Positions 24,494 to 36,212 of a DNA stretch of 64,000 nucleotides are shown here, in pieces. The notes below the pieces were generated by a model. That model made no database searches. It saw only the letters and a list, made by a program, of their open reading frames with translations, and was not told the DNA's origin. Both the position numbers and the translations under genes were made by a program. This DNA comes from Hofstenia miamia (lineage: Eukaryota > Xenacoelomorpha > Acoela > Hofsteniidae), in the NCBI GenBank assembly GCA_900660155.1, contig CABFPE010000423.1:393022-457021 (forward strand), written 5' to 3'. Every line of letters begins with the position of its first letter. Within the stretch, counting starts at the first letter, position 1.

Positions 24494-24907
24494 TCAAACA
24501 AAATTGACCTCTATTGTTTGTTCAAAGGAAAAGCTCAATAATAATTTTATCAGTAAAAAAAAGTGTCTGAAAGCTTCAAGACCAGTATTGAAAACAACGT
24601 TATCAGGTACACGAAATACAGTGCATGTGGATAATATATTAGGAGAAGGTGTCCTTCCTGAAGAACGTGGAAATCGCTTTGACCACAACCATTTCCCATT
24701 CTTTGAAATAAACGAATTCTCATTATTATTCTTCTGATCAACACTTCGAATGCTATGTTCACCTTCAGAAATATTAGTAGCATCATTTTCATCTATATCG
24801 ATATTATCACTTTCATAATCGTCAGTTTCAACATTGTCATTGAACTCATCATCGCTTATATCTGACACTTCATTATTGTCATCTAATTCTTCCATAAATA
24901 TGTTCAC
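24494..24907 (-). pseudogene. piggyBac transposase acidic N-terminus
   Basis: Begins MNIFMEELDDNNEVSDISDD and is rich in Asp, Glu and Asn for about 70 residues, as is normal for piggyBac N-termini. It then contains GKWLWSKRFPRSSGRTPSPN and ends AFRHFFLLIKLL near the start of the core. The stop and shift after VNFV separate it from the central segment. Confidence 0.75.
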
Positions 24908-25040
24908 TAATTTTTGAGCTGCAAACTTAGCAGTGCGTGCAAATCAATTTGACATAACTAAAATTACTAGAAAATATTAATTCAATTACTATAAATTCAA
25001 TTTTAAAGAAAGTGTGGTAAATAGAAATAATAACGTAAAT

Positions 25041-25240
25041 GGCACCTTGGGGTCTTTTTGACCCCAGATCAAAACTGGTTGCTCAGTTCGAAAAATATGC
25101 ATAGCAGCAAGACGCCACAACAAGAATGTCGTTTTATAGACATTTTTACTAAAAGTCATTAAATGTGACACTGATTTGCTTGCAAAGGAATGAATACTGC
25201 AGGAAATGAAACCATGGGGTCAAAAAGACCCCAAGGTGCT
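25041..25240. repeat. Pair of opposed hairpins at the right end of the second piggyBac
   Basis: TGGGGTC-TTTTT-GACCCCA at 25048-25066 and TGGGGTC-AAAAA-GACCCCA at 25215-25233 are 7-bp stems with 5-base loops. Each sits beside a GCACC word, in opposite orientation to the other. An imperfect relative, GGGGACTTTTTTTGACCCC, is at 23163-23181 near the left end. They are the likely subterminal recognition sites of this element. Confidence 0.75.
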
Positions 25241-25253
25241 GTTCGAGTGTTAA

Positions 25254-25619
25254 ACCTTTGTAACAATGATTGCTAATGGTAAAAAATTGCTTATTTCACA
25301 TCAGAAAATGTTTCGTCTTCTAATTTGCTTTTATTTTGAATTTCCTTATAGTTACTTATTCGAATATGCTAAAATAAATCAAAAAAACAAAGCGTAGAGA
25401 TTTACAAAATCAACATTACAAAGATTTTAAAACAATCACAATATTAAATTAGCAAAAAGGTTGTTCACTTTTATTATGAAATTATTAAATTCATATGCTT
25501 TTTCCCAAGATGGTTTGATGTCTCATCTATTCATCATTCGGTTTTAAATTAGTGAATACTTTTATAATACAACTAACAAACTGATATTACATCCTTTTTT
25601 TCCATTTAAAGAAAGGAAA
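25254..25619. other. Short AT-rich spacer
   Basis: No recognisable feature between the piggyBac end and the reverse transcriptase relic. Confidence 0.5.
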
Positions 25620-28600
25620 AAACCATTATCCATTAAATCTGGATCAAATAAAATGATTGGTGTCACTTCAGGTAATGGCCTGGCCCAGCTAAGTGATGTT
25701 CAACTTCAAGCCTTAAAACTGCATGGTGTCGTCTAGCTCCACGGATTCAGAGGATCATGCTTCGTAGTAAGGAGAATCCAAGTTTGCACCTTATCCAATT
25801 GCAGGTTGTGGAATAATCAGTATGTCTTTTNNNNNNNNNNNNNNNNNNNNNNNNNNNNNNNNNNNNNNNNNNNNNNNNNNNNNNNNNNNNNNNNNNNNNN
25901 NNNNNNNNNNNNNNNNNNNNNNNNNNNNNNNNNNNNNNNNNNNNNNNNNNNNNNNNNNNNNNNNNNNNNNNNNNNNNNNNNNNNNNNNNNNNNNNNNNNN
26001 NNNNNNNNNNNNNNNNNNNNNNNNNNNNNNNNNNNNNNNNNNNNNNNNNNNNNNNNNNNNNNNNNNNNNNNNNNNNNNNNNNNNNNNNNNNNNNNNNNNN
26101 NNNNNNNNNNNNNNNNNNNNNNNNNNNNNNNNNNNNNNNNNNNNNNNNNNNNNNNNNNNNNNNNNNNNNNNNNNNNNNNNNNNNNNNNNNNNNNNNNNNN
26201 NNNNNNNNNNNNNNNNNNNNNNNNNNNNNNNNNNNNNNNNNNNNNNNNNNNNNNNNNNNNNNNNNNNNNNNNNNNNNNNNNNNNNNNNNNNNNNNNNNNN
26301 NNNNNNNNNNNNNNNNNNNNNNNNNNNNNNNNNNNNNNNNNNNNNNNNNNNNNNNNNNNNNNNNNNNNNNNNNNNNNNNNNNNNNNNNNNNNNNNNNNNN
26401 NNNNNNNNNNNNNNNNNNNNNNNNNNNNNNNNNNNNNNNNNNNNNNNNNNNNNNNNNNNNNNNNNNNNNNNNNNNNNNNNNNNNNNNNNNNNNNNNNNNN
26501 NNNNNNNNNNNNNNNNNNNNNNNNNNNNNNNNNNNNNNNNNNNNNNNNNNNNNNNNNNNNNNNNNNNNNNNNNNNNNNNNNNNNNNNNNNNNNNNNNNNN
26601 NNNNNNNNNNNNNNNNNNNNNNNNNNNNCCTTTGTGTGTTATTGTTTTAATAGCATTTTGCTGATCTGTATCCAGTTTCTCTAACATCTGTTGACTCTTA
26701 TATTCGATTTTATCATGTTTTTCTTTTAAACAGATCTTCAAGAGGCTCTTCTGTTCAGCTGCAGTAGTCTTTAATATTTTGTGCGATTGTGATAAAATTA
26801 AGCTCTTCAAGGGTTCCGTTGCTTTGCTAGAGAAATCATATTCTTCACAACAAGTCGAGACTGGATCATTAATATCTAGGCCACCAAATTTGGTTGGTAA
26901 TTGTAAAAATTGAGTCAGATTACAGTTTAGATCTTTACCAAAAAACTTTGGAAATAGTTTTAGTCTGATGTTATCCTCAAGAGTCCTCAAAGCTCAAAGT
27001 TTCGGATTGAGTCTATGTAACTCTTTGTGTAAACGACCATTTGAATTGGATGCTCTTCGACAAGCACGAATATACCGCATGTGGTTGAGTGTCCGCAATT
27101 TGTGAGACCTTAGTGGTTAAATTTGACCATTTTCTGCCCTAGATTTCATTTGTTCAGTACAGTAAAGGTCAGTGCCCACGAAGCCACCTAGATATTTTGC
27201 TCCTTCTGTGTGGAAAAGTATACCTTCTTTGCCAAAATATTTGTTAGCCTTGTCCAGGTGTTCAGACTTAACAAGAAGGACGGTTTTCGAGGGTTTGGGA
27301 AAGTAACCAAGTTTTGGTCCTCGTTTCTTAAGCATCTTCCACCATGATAAGACATCCTGAATATTGCCTCCACCAGCACCGTCATCAGCATAAAATATGC
27401 GCCTTAATGATGGAATACTGTTATCATATACCAGTGGCAGTGTTGCAATGCTGTAAATGGCCATTGCTGCGACATCACCTTGAGTAGTACCTTCCTTTGA
27501 AAAAATCGCTTTGGCTCCAATTGAAAGTCTGGCTGGGCTACCGTAGACATTTTGTAAAAAGCGTGCAAGTGGTGGACACAAATACTTGACATTATGTAGA
27601 GCAAGGTTCGATTTAACCTGTTAAAGGCATTGTCTGCATCCACAAATAAAATTGCTTCACAGCTATCACTTTCATAGATATCTTTCATCGCATGTACAGC
27701 TGCTTCGATACCAGCTGGGTGGCCTGCGGCTGTCTGCAGTAGACCACAAGATTCTATGATATCTTGCTTTAGAATTTGAAGAACTGCATATGTCGTTATG
27801 CGTCGAAAGATTTCACCCATTCCAATAGGTCGTATACCTGGATTCTTGTCAGGTGCAATCATGCGACCAGCAGTGTAAGGAGATAAGTGGGTAGGGTCCA
27901 AACTTTCACCAGCAAGCCTCCTTGCAAAATTGCCAAGGCATTGCATAAATTATCAGAGTGTGGGCGAAAAACGGAAGATGTCAAAATTCTTTTAGCTCCA
28001 AGACTATCTAACCCGCTAGGCCCTGCACCTCCAGAGCATCGCAATGCACATTTTTTAATCGTTTCTCCTGTTATCTCGGAAAAAATAGCACTAGGAAAAA
28101 CTTGAATGTCACCTTCAATTGCTTCATCATTATTCAAAGGTTGGGCGTTGGGGTGTTTTGATTCTAGAGCTCGAACAATTTCATCAGTAACTGTTAAAGG
28201 AACTTTTTGAGTTTCATTTTCAAGTAATGATGTTGCCCTTAGTTACTAAATTTGCAAATTTTTTGGCTGTGCTGAATTTATTAGGCGCCGATGATTTAGC
28301 CTCTCTTGTATAGCTTTTGCTTCGATTATTAAGTCCTTAATGTTGCCTTTGAACCATTCATTTACTCGTCTGCGAAGATGCTCTAAGTTCTCATGTGTCT
28401 TATTTCTGTTTGATACCTTTTGTAGAACAATAGGTGGAAGTAAGAAGAAAGCATACAGAGCAGTCGCAGCACTTTCACAATTATCTACAAAAAAGGCGAA
28501 GCAAACGATCAAGTTCTTTAACAAATACTTTGCCAGCATTTCCAGTGGGTAGCTTGAAAAGATTTGGTCGAAACGCTGTTATTATTCTATATGCATCGAT

Positions 28601-28843
28601 TACATCTGATCCTTTAATGTATTCACCATTAAGTGTTGGAAGATTTGGGGGCGAGCAGCAAGGCATTTCATTTAAATTAAGTTCATTAAATGCTTTTGTC
28701 AGGCCGGAGGATTCAGTATCTTGATGATTGGCATTGCATGGCTCCAGCTGTTTTTTCCATATATTATTTTCATTTCTTCTCTTTATATAATTATCATTTT
28801 CATCTATTCCAATTATTTTTTCTTTTTTCTTTCTTGCTTTCAT
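25620..28843 (-). pseudogene. Reverse transcriptase relic of an unassigned retroelement lineage
   Basis: The minus strand, from about 28843 downward, carries one continuous but broken polyprotein. It begins with MKARKKKEKIIGIDENDNY. At 28000-28050 it has CSGGAGPSGLDSLGAKRILT, then DKNPGIRPIGMGEIFRRI. Motif A is LFVDADNAFNRLNRT near 27620. After a frameshift come CPPLARFLQNVYGSPARLS, EGTTQGDVAAMAIYSIATLP and the catalytic YADDGAGGG near 27380. Further pieces (TLEDNIRLKLFPKFFG, LPTKFGGLDINDP) reach the N gap at 26628. At least three frameshifts or stops break it. The RT catalytic Asp motifs are clear. The QGD and YADD context differs from the LINEs elsewhere in the window, and I recall similar sequences in several marine invertebrates, but I cannot name the clade. 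No LTR, integrase or endonuclease is visible. Confidence 0.75.
25831..26628. other. Assembly gap (798 N)
   Basis: Run of N inside the reverse transcriptase relic. Frames that cross it are artefacts of translating N. Confidence 0.99.
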
Positions 28844-29506
28844 AAATGTTTCTTAATGTTCTCTTGTTTTGTGATGTTAAATATTTTCAAACCATACGAG
28901 TTTCCGCCACAATAGTATGGATTAATCCGCTAAATCTTGGAAAGATAAAAAAACTCAACAGGGTAGAAAGACTTTGACAGTATTTAAAAGGCGAAAACTG
29001 AAATTCAATGTATAAAACGTAATGAAATACTATAATTTTTTAAAAGAACTTTTCTATTTGGTTGTATGCTGCCCAGAAAAATATGTATTTTCGTTTGAAT
29101 ATTAAAAAGAACTCAAAATAATGTTTGAAAACCATAAATTGATTGAATTAATCGAACAAAATCAACAGACGCAGGAAAAATATACAGCAATTCTCAAACA
29201 ATGAAAAATCAGGTCTGGAACTGCATGAAATTTACACAATGTTATAAGGAAAGTAAGTAATGATTATTCACGTCCTCAGCTGTATTAAAATCTTTCTTCT
29301 TAAAAAAATTAGAATTTATTAACAATTTATTATTAGAAAAAACATGAAAACTGAAAAAATAGAAAAATATACTATATGAATGTAGGTTTTTCTTCAAATA
29401 TAACTAAGGCAACTCCACTATCCTCTTTCTCTTTTGACTTGAAGCTAAATATGAATCATAAAGTCAATACAATGTTTAAAAAAGAAACCCAGTGAGCCTT
29501 CTCAGT
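28844..29506. other. AT-rich spacer, nothing recognised
   Basis: No gene, repeat boundary or motif seen between the reverse transcriptase relic and the foldback structure. Confidence 0.5.
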
Positions 29507-31742
29507 TGCTAAGACAGGCAGAAGGAGGCCCCATTGAGACACCCTGAATTTCTCATAACACCTGTGCTATTTGCAATGTGGAAATGAAGTAATTCTATTG
29601 GACGCCATCTAGTGACGAAATATATTTGACAAAACTAAATTGAACAAATTAATTTTCTTGACAATGTGTTCAGACCAAAGTGATAATTTTTGATTTTTTG
29701 GATTTAGGCAAACTGATATTTTGATGACAAATTTCACTTAAGGAGTGTTTGTTGTAACAATGTTTAAACATGTAACAAGGAATATAATTGATAGAGTTTA
29801 AACTCGTTTCCTGGTAATATCCAAATACAAAGTGGATAAATATTTTGCTAAACTTAAACAACATACTCACGTGAAATAGACGTACATTTTCAAAAACAAG
29901 ATAGAAGTATCCACCAATCTTAATAAGAAGCATATGAAATATACCATTTGATAAATCAATAAAAAATTGAAATGACTGATATACATGACAAAGGCAAGTT
30001 CATTTTCACCAATATCCAAAATAAAAAATGGAATAAATTTTGGCCATTCTTAGGCATTATATGTGAAACAAAACGTATTGTGTATGAGCTGATTTTGTGC
30101 AGACCGATTTGTTGTGCAGAGCTTCATTGCATCTAGCAAATTTTCACAGAGGTGTCACCATTTATTTTCATAGTTAACACGGGAAATCACGACGCCCAAA
30201 CTTGTTATCCAGATTATTCAGTACATTGTAAGCTGATGTATCCATAATAGTAATGCATTAATTCATCCCTCCAAAATTACTCATGCTTTCATCTTGAATT
30301 AGCCTTTCTAAGCGTGTAACTGTTTGTAAATGGGTAAACAAAGTTAATTAATAGTGGATTATTCACACACACACAAAATACAGACAAATAGTAATTAGAA
30401 GACAACTTGTAAGAATTTTGAGAAACGAACGTCATTTAAGTAAGCTAATGTACCCATAATAGTACTGCATTAATTCACCCATCCAAAATTACTCTTGTCC
30501 TCAAAACACTGTCTCCTTTCTACATAACAAATTAAGAGATTCGATAAAAGTAATCATTTATTCATTTGTAAGGTTTCCTTCTGTAAAGCCAATGTTATGA
30601 AAATTGTGTTTGTACCAGTTGAATGGTTTGGATATGATGAGGGAGACAGTCAAAATGTTCTTTTGATTAACCTACTGTAATAATGTATATTTTGTCATCC
30701 CACAAATGAAAAGTTCTTTAATATAGTAAATGTTGTTGTAAGCATTTGATCCAACTCGAAAAACATGCTAGATTTCAAACAAGGCGTCATGATTGATAAA
30801 ACACCAACTGCATGTTACAATGTTTAATTGATTTTCCACGTTTTTTCACTTTATATTGGTTTGACTTTTTGTGGTTGCATACATTACTGGGGTTTTATGC
30901 TTTTGTAACTCTAATATGGAAATACTATGACACATTCATTATTCATAGTTGACGATTTTCCCATTGTTAGATATGATTTCCAATTGTTAAATTTATAAAC
31001 TCTGTGATGCATTCGCCATTCTAAATGTATAAATGTTTGTAAATAGTGTATTATTCACACACAAAGATACAGATGAATGGTATTGAAAAGATAGAATTTC
31101 AAGGATAATACAAAGTAATATTATACATAGAGAAAACATTGTCTTTAAAATCGCCTAACCATAACAAACTCTACAGACTCAGAAAAATTTAATTCATGGT
31201 CTTTAGTAAATACCATCTAAATGACACAACAAATCAAAAATTAATGTGTATAATTTATAGTTTCAGTAAGCTACTAGTTATAAAAGAAGTAAATTTAGAG
31301 TGCATGCATCAATTTGTAAAATTTAGTTTAAATAAAAAAAGTGTCCGTACATTGGAAATAGATAATACATCAACAAATATTATCAAATAAATCAATTATG
31401 AATAACACCATTGATACCAAAAATGTGTATGTTGGAAAGAGAAATACTAAATGTAAATAGATCCCTAAACCAAAAATGCATATAGGCCTAATCTTGTTTA
31501 TAGCAAAAATGTGTACAATGGAAAATGTGTAAATACAAAAATGTATATAGGTGCATAAAGCAATACCCTTATTAAATTCGTTTATAGCAAAAACATGTAC
31601 AATGGAAAGTAAAATACTAAAATGTAAAACACATAAATCCATATCAAACGTGTATGATGGAAAAGACAAATAACACATCAATGCATTTAGATGTTGAAAA
31701 TAAAATATGGAAAAACATATGTAACATACTTTGTTATTTTGC
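29507..31742 (+). repeat. Left inverted arm of the foldback structure
   Basis: Matches 36213-37855 in reverse. It includes a block of about 53 bases at 30230 repeated with few changes at 30442, and several copies of a module TATAGCAAAAA-x-TGTACAATGGAAA around 31400-31620. The small frame at 31196-31390 is mirrored at 36536-36730 on the other strand with three changes, but this only reflects the duplication and has no sign of coding. Confidence 0.88.
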
Positions 31743-32822
31743 ATACAGATGTATTTGAAATCCCCAGTCTAGTTTGTCCTATGTTTTTTAAAGTAGCATT
31801 GAAGCAGATAGTTGATTAGTCACGAATCTTTTAACATTAAATCAAAATACACTCGAATTCCCAAGTTCAAAAAGCCATTGCCACCCTCGATCTCTAGTGT
31901 GTTCAGATAATTACTTGACAATTTGCACTGGTCTTTGTAAAGTATCACTTAATCACTTCAATTTTCCCCAATTCAAAAACACTACTTTCTAAACTGTGTG
32001 ATGGGGGTGAGTCAATAACTATTCATGAAAAAGTGTCTCCTCTGTTTTCATCTGCTAAAACTAATTAATTCCACTTATACAGTATTTGTAAAAACACGGG
32101 GGGTTTGTGCACACTGGCATGAAATAAATCAAGTGCATAGTTAGAACACTAATAGACGTATTATTTGTAATTCATTTTTTACTAAAGTGGGTAATAAAAC
32201 ACCTGAGAAAAACAAGATAAAAATACAATACTAGAGCACATAATAAAAAATATATGTAATAAATAATATACACAGGAGTGGTATATCACACGTTACTTTA
32301 GTTTGTGGGGCATACTATTGTTTGCATACATTAGCTGGCTAAATGGGCTTACGTCAGATTTGTGATAATGCATTGATGACTAATATTTTTCCTATCCATA
32401 AACATTCCTAACAATTGACTGCTTACAAGTTTAATGTACAATGTTTAACAATTTTCGGGAATCAATACATTACATGTAAAAGGGTTGCACTTTGTTTTTT
32501 CAATTCCATTGTAAAAAATCCATGCATTTAATGTTTTGCTAATATTCAAATACAAAAACAAGAAATTTCTTTGTTAAAACTTAACATTACAGGGGCGCAA
32601 TATACAATAAAAGCAAAAAAGCAAGCTAGTTTATCAGAAAAAGCCAACATGGATTATATGTAAAAACGAGTTAACATTACAAATGCATGAAATATAGACT
32701 TAAATGTTAAAATCTAATTCGTTTTTTCGAACAATTTGAACGCAGTTTATGCATAAAGGCACACCATATCTTCCATTGAAAAAATTCAAAAGGTAATATG
32801 GACATAAAGATAATTAAATGTA

Positions 32823-33227
32823 CAGTCTGTTCCATAAGTCCCTACGTTTCAAATTACTACTGCACATAATCAATAATACAAACAGACATTATCATTAATA
32901 TAATCAATGCATCTATATTTAACAAACAAAAACTAACATCAAAAAGTAATCCAAGTACAATGACTAATCGTAAGGATCGACTTGCAACCCATCAATATCA
33001 ATGCAAAGTTGTAGTCAACGAAAAGCACGTGTATGTATCTTTGGAAGAGATTCCATTTTAAAGTTAGCAAAAGCATTACGAATTGCCTGTTTCAGATCCT
33101 GAGTTGATCTTTCTTTTTCAGCCAGTACACTTTTCTTTATGATGCCCCAAAGGGCGTTATCCCATGACGTTAAATCCGGTGACTGAGCAGTAGTAATTTG
33201 AAACGTAGGGACTTATGAAACAGACTG
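32823..33227. mobile_element. Mariner/IS630-type deletion derivative with 41-bp inverted repeats
   Basis: The termini are 41-bp inverted repeats with a single mismatch (32823-32863 and 33187-33227), beginning CAGTCTGTTCCATAAGTCCC. TA flanks both sides (32821-32822 and 33228-33229). The element is 405 bp long and retains the 3' part of a transposase on the minus strand. It is an internally deleted copy, not a free MITE of unknown origin. Confidence 0.9.
32965..33186 (-). pseudogene. Mariner-type transposase C-terminal fragment
   Basis: The minus strand encodes QSPDLTSWDNALWGIIKK followed by LKQAIRNAFANFK and SLPKIHTRAFR. The SPDLxxxDxxLWG pattern carries the third catalytic Asp of D,D-D mariner-like transposases. 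An in-frame stop follows HTRAFR. The first two catalytic residues have been deleted. Confidence 0.8.
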
Positions 33228-33432
33228 TACACATGTGTTTAGCATTAACACAAATTGCTAAACCCAACACAACTCCTGATAATCCACTATGAAAAGAGAA
33301 ATACGATGTATAAACCAGTGTCAAGATCATATATTGTTAGATTAAACATAAGGTTTTGTGCCAAGCAAGGTCAAATATTTGAAAACATGTACATTTACCT
33401 GTAAATAGTATATTATTCATGCATAAAAAATA

Positions 33433-34864
33433 CAGTGGCTGGCCATTGAATTAGAACCGCGATGAATTTTAACTTAAATTATAATTTAGACATAATAAAC
33501 AATACAAAAATATTGAATCATTGCCATTGTTTGATGGTGAATGATTCTCATTGGCTGTTTACTACTTCGTTTAACAACTGAGTTTTATTTTTGTGAATAT
33601 TACTTAAGTTACAGCATTGATTTCAGCATTTGAATCTTTCATGAAGAGAATGTCCTAAGCTCCGTTTTTTGCATTTGTGTTTGTTTTATAATGGGAAAAC
33701 GAAGTGATATTGAATTAGAAACAGTTTCTGCGATCCGAGCATTAAAAGCAAATACAAACTTTTCCCAAAAGGAAATTGCTGAGAGAACAAATGTATCTAA
33801 ATCCTCCGTTCAACGTGTTCTGAGTGGTCGGGTATCCAAGCGGTCAAACTGCAAAGGGGTGAAGAAGACAAGTGTCCGTGATGAACGCATGATTGTAAGA
33901 AATGTACGACACAATAGAAAACTTACAACTGCACAACTAAATGCCAAGGTAAAGGCTGATCTTAATATTAACATATCTGATCGAACTATGCGTCGAATTT
34001 TGCATTCACATGGATATCTTGGCCGTCGTCCTCGACGTAAACCTCGCTTGACAGAATCAATGCGTAAGAAACGAATGGCCTTTGCAAAGAAATATAAAGC
34101 ATGGACAGCCGAAGATTGGGAAAAGGTATGCTTTAGTGATGAGTCGACATTTTGTGTTTTGTCTGATCGTGCTCAGTATGTCAAACGACGTCCAGATGAA
34201 GAATTCCATCCAGATTGTACAACTGCAAGTGTTAAACATCCAAATAAAATCATGGTGTGGTCAGTGATCTCAGTGAAGGGGCCTGGTAGATTGTACATAG
34301 TTGATGGTAATATGAACCAAGTTCAATACAGAGAACAGGTCATTGCAAAACGACTCTTACCACAGTTAAATGATTGGTTTGGTGAAAATGGAAGAGCCAA
34401 CATTTACTTTATGCATGACTCAGCACCGTGTCATAAAGCTGCATCTGTAACGACTCTTTTGAATGACGAGGGTGTCAGAATTCTGGATTGGCCGGGGAAT
34501 TCCCCCGACCTAAATCCGATAGAGAATATTTGGGACATTTTAAAGCGTAAAACCCGAATGCAACATTGCACAACTCGCAAAGATGTTATTGCAGCACTTA
34601 TACAATGTTGGCATCGCGATCCTGACATCAAAACTCGTGCAATCTCTGCTATTAGATCAATGCCAGATCGAATGAAATCTGTTATCAAAGGCCATGGACA
34701 TATGACGAAATATTAATTTTATTTCTAAAAATGTTCTAATGCATGTTCATCAACATTTGCATATGTTTTCTGTTGCTAATAAATACATTTGTCTATCAAA
34801 AATTACTGTTTTCATATATTCAAGCATAAATAACTCTCGGTTCTAATTCAATGGCCAGCCACTG
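33433..34864 (+). mobile_element. Apparently intact Tc1-like transposon
   Basis: Perfect 27-bp terminal inverted repeats begin CAGTGGCTGGCCATTGAATT (33433-33459 and 34838-34864), and TA lies directly outside each (33431-33432 and 34865-34866). The element is 1432 bp, within the normal Tc1 size range. It contains one uninterrupted transposase. Perfect repeats and an open gene suggest recent insertion into the foldback core. Confidence 0.97.
33691..34716 (+). CDS. Tc1-like transposase, DD34E, intact
   Basis: A 341-residue cut-and-paste transposase that binds the element's inverted repeats and inserts at TA. Residues 8-45 form a first helix-turn-helix (EIAERTNVSKSSVQRVL). Residues 79-109 form a second (TTAQLN, then ISDRTMRRILHSHGY). 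A basic stretch GRRPRRKPR follows at 111-119. The catalytic triad is Asp150 (CFSDES), Asp243 (FMHDSAPCH) and Glu278 (NPIENIW), with exactly 34 residues between the second and third, the Tc1 pattern. Length matches the family (about 340), and no stop or frameshift is present. The start MGKRSDIELE is the only Met ahead of the first helix-turn-helix. Activity is plausible but unproven. Confidence 0.96.
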   Translation: MGKRSDIELETVSAIRALKANTNFSQKEIAERTNVSKSSVQRVLSGRVSKRSNCKGVKKTSVRDERMIVRNVRHNRKLTTAQLNAKVKADLNINISDRTMRRILHSHGYLGRRPRRKPRLTESMRKKRMAFAKKYKAWTAEDWEKVCFSDESTFCVLSDRAQYVKRRPDEEFHPDCTTASVKHPNKIMVWSVISVKGPGRLYIVDGNMNQVQYREQVIAKRLLPQLNDWFGENGRANIYFMHDSAPCHKAASVTTLLNDEGVRILDWPGNSPDLNPIENIWDILKRKTRMQHCTTRKDVIAALIQCWHRDPDIKTRAISAIRSMPDRMKSVIKGHGHMTKY

Positions 34865-36212
34865 TATATGCGCATGGTATTTAAAAGATAGATTGATAAG
34901 AATTTTGAGAAAATTTCAACCTAACCAACTATAGGTTAATATGTTGAAAAACAAATCGCTTAACCATGGTATAAACTTCACCATGACTTGAAATTAAAAG
35001 CATTTTTGGTAAACATTACAACCCAATGCGTCAAGTGTTAGATCAAATATTGCCTAAAAATACGATTTTTAATAAGTAGTACAAGCTAGTACAAACATGA
35101 TGAAAGCAAAATTCGAGGATCAAATGCATACCAATGCTTGCATGTGAAGATGTATTTGAAATCTAAGCCGTTTAAAGATGCCATGTCGGAATTTATTGAT
35201 TGTAAATAGAAAACTTAATAAGTGCTCAGTGAATAAATTTGCCCAAACATTGCTAAACAGTACCAAATGTTGAATAAAGACCCAATTATAAAATGCATAT
35301 TCACTAAAATTCAACAATAAGCATACCTATTTGAAGAAACTGTATGGAATCAAAGAACCATTTTCACATCTGAGCATAAATATGGATACATATTGACTGT
35401 GCCTTAAATATATTTCACCAGAATAATTGTGATTCTAGTCCATCTCTAACATGATACAAAAGAAATAGCTTTTCTAAAAATGAAGCAACGTCACTGATAA
35501 ATGATTCATTTAAATAGAACAAAAGAACTTTAAAATGTAATACTATTTCATTAATTACTTAATGAATATTTTTTCCCGATTTTCTCTTTGTTTTTACATA
35601 AATCTTTGTTTAAATTACTAATTTGAAACATGTTCTTTGGCTATTATAAAATCCCTAAACTAGAACATGTTGTTTTTGTACAAATTTCTTTAATGAATAA
35701 ATAAATAGACTATTTCAGCTACTTAATCCAATATTTAAATTAATTACGCAAAGTTAACATGATAATCATTTATTATTTTGTTTTCAATGTACTTCAATCT
35801 TAAAAATATATGCATAATTTCAACAAGGCTCATTAGTGGATAGAAATGGTGAAAATTCCATCATTTTAACTAGAACAATATGTTTTAATGCAATATTCTT
35901 TGTGGAGAGTTTAATTGCAGAGGTTGCCTTCTTATTTAATATAGTAAGTTGTTTTTATGCTTTGAAATGTGAAATTCTCTTTGTATTTGGAGATTTCAAT
36001 TCTATAACACATAGTGGGGGTTACTATTGTATCAATCATCCATCATTAATCATGAAAATGAGATGTACGCTGTTATTGAACACACAACACTTTGAATGGT
36101 TAAATCAATTACAACAGTCAATAAAATATATTCAAGCCATTACATAAACAGATTGTTATATCGAGTAGCATGCTAATAATTTGTTTATACAGTAAAAAGT
36201 GTTAGAATAAAT

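Larger units (their letters stand above)
23117..25253 (-). mobile_element. Second piggyBac-family element, decayed
   Basis: TTAA is present at both ends (23117-23120 and 25250-25253). The left terminus TTAACCCTTTAAAGGCACC shares the TTAACCCTT start of the other piggyBac. The right terminus in reverse is TTAACACTCGAACAGCACC, a weaker match. Hairpin motifs GGGGTC-N5-GACCCC lie near the right end. Three minus-strand transposase segments in different frames fill the interior. Length (2.1 kb) and contents agree with piggyBac, but the gene is dead. Confidence 0.88.
31743..36212. other. Unique core between the inverted arms
   Basis: About 4.5 kb. Outside the mariner derivative and the Tc1 element it is AT-rich without recognisable genes. 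The sequence split by the Tc1 insertion (TTATTCATGCATAAAAAATA before, GCGCATGGTATTTAAAAGAT after) resembles modules inside the arms near 30360 and 31045. The core is therefore partly built from the same repeat unit. Confidence 0.6.

Noticed and set aside
25791-26990. Long open frames across the N run, up to 399 residues
   Set aside because: Most of the length is translated N. Only the part from about 26630 to 26990 is real and belongs to the reverse transcriptase relic.
31196-31390. 64-residue frame conserved in both foldback arms
   Set aside because: The similarity follows from the inverted duplication. The residue content is AT-driven and there is no domain.
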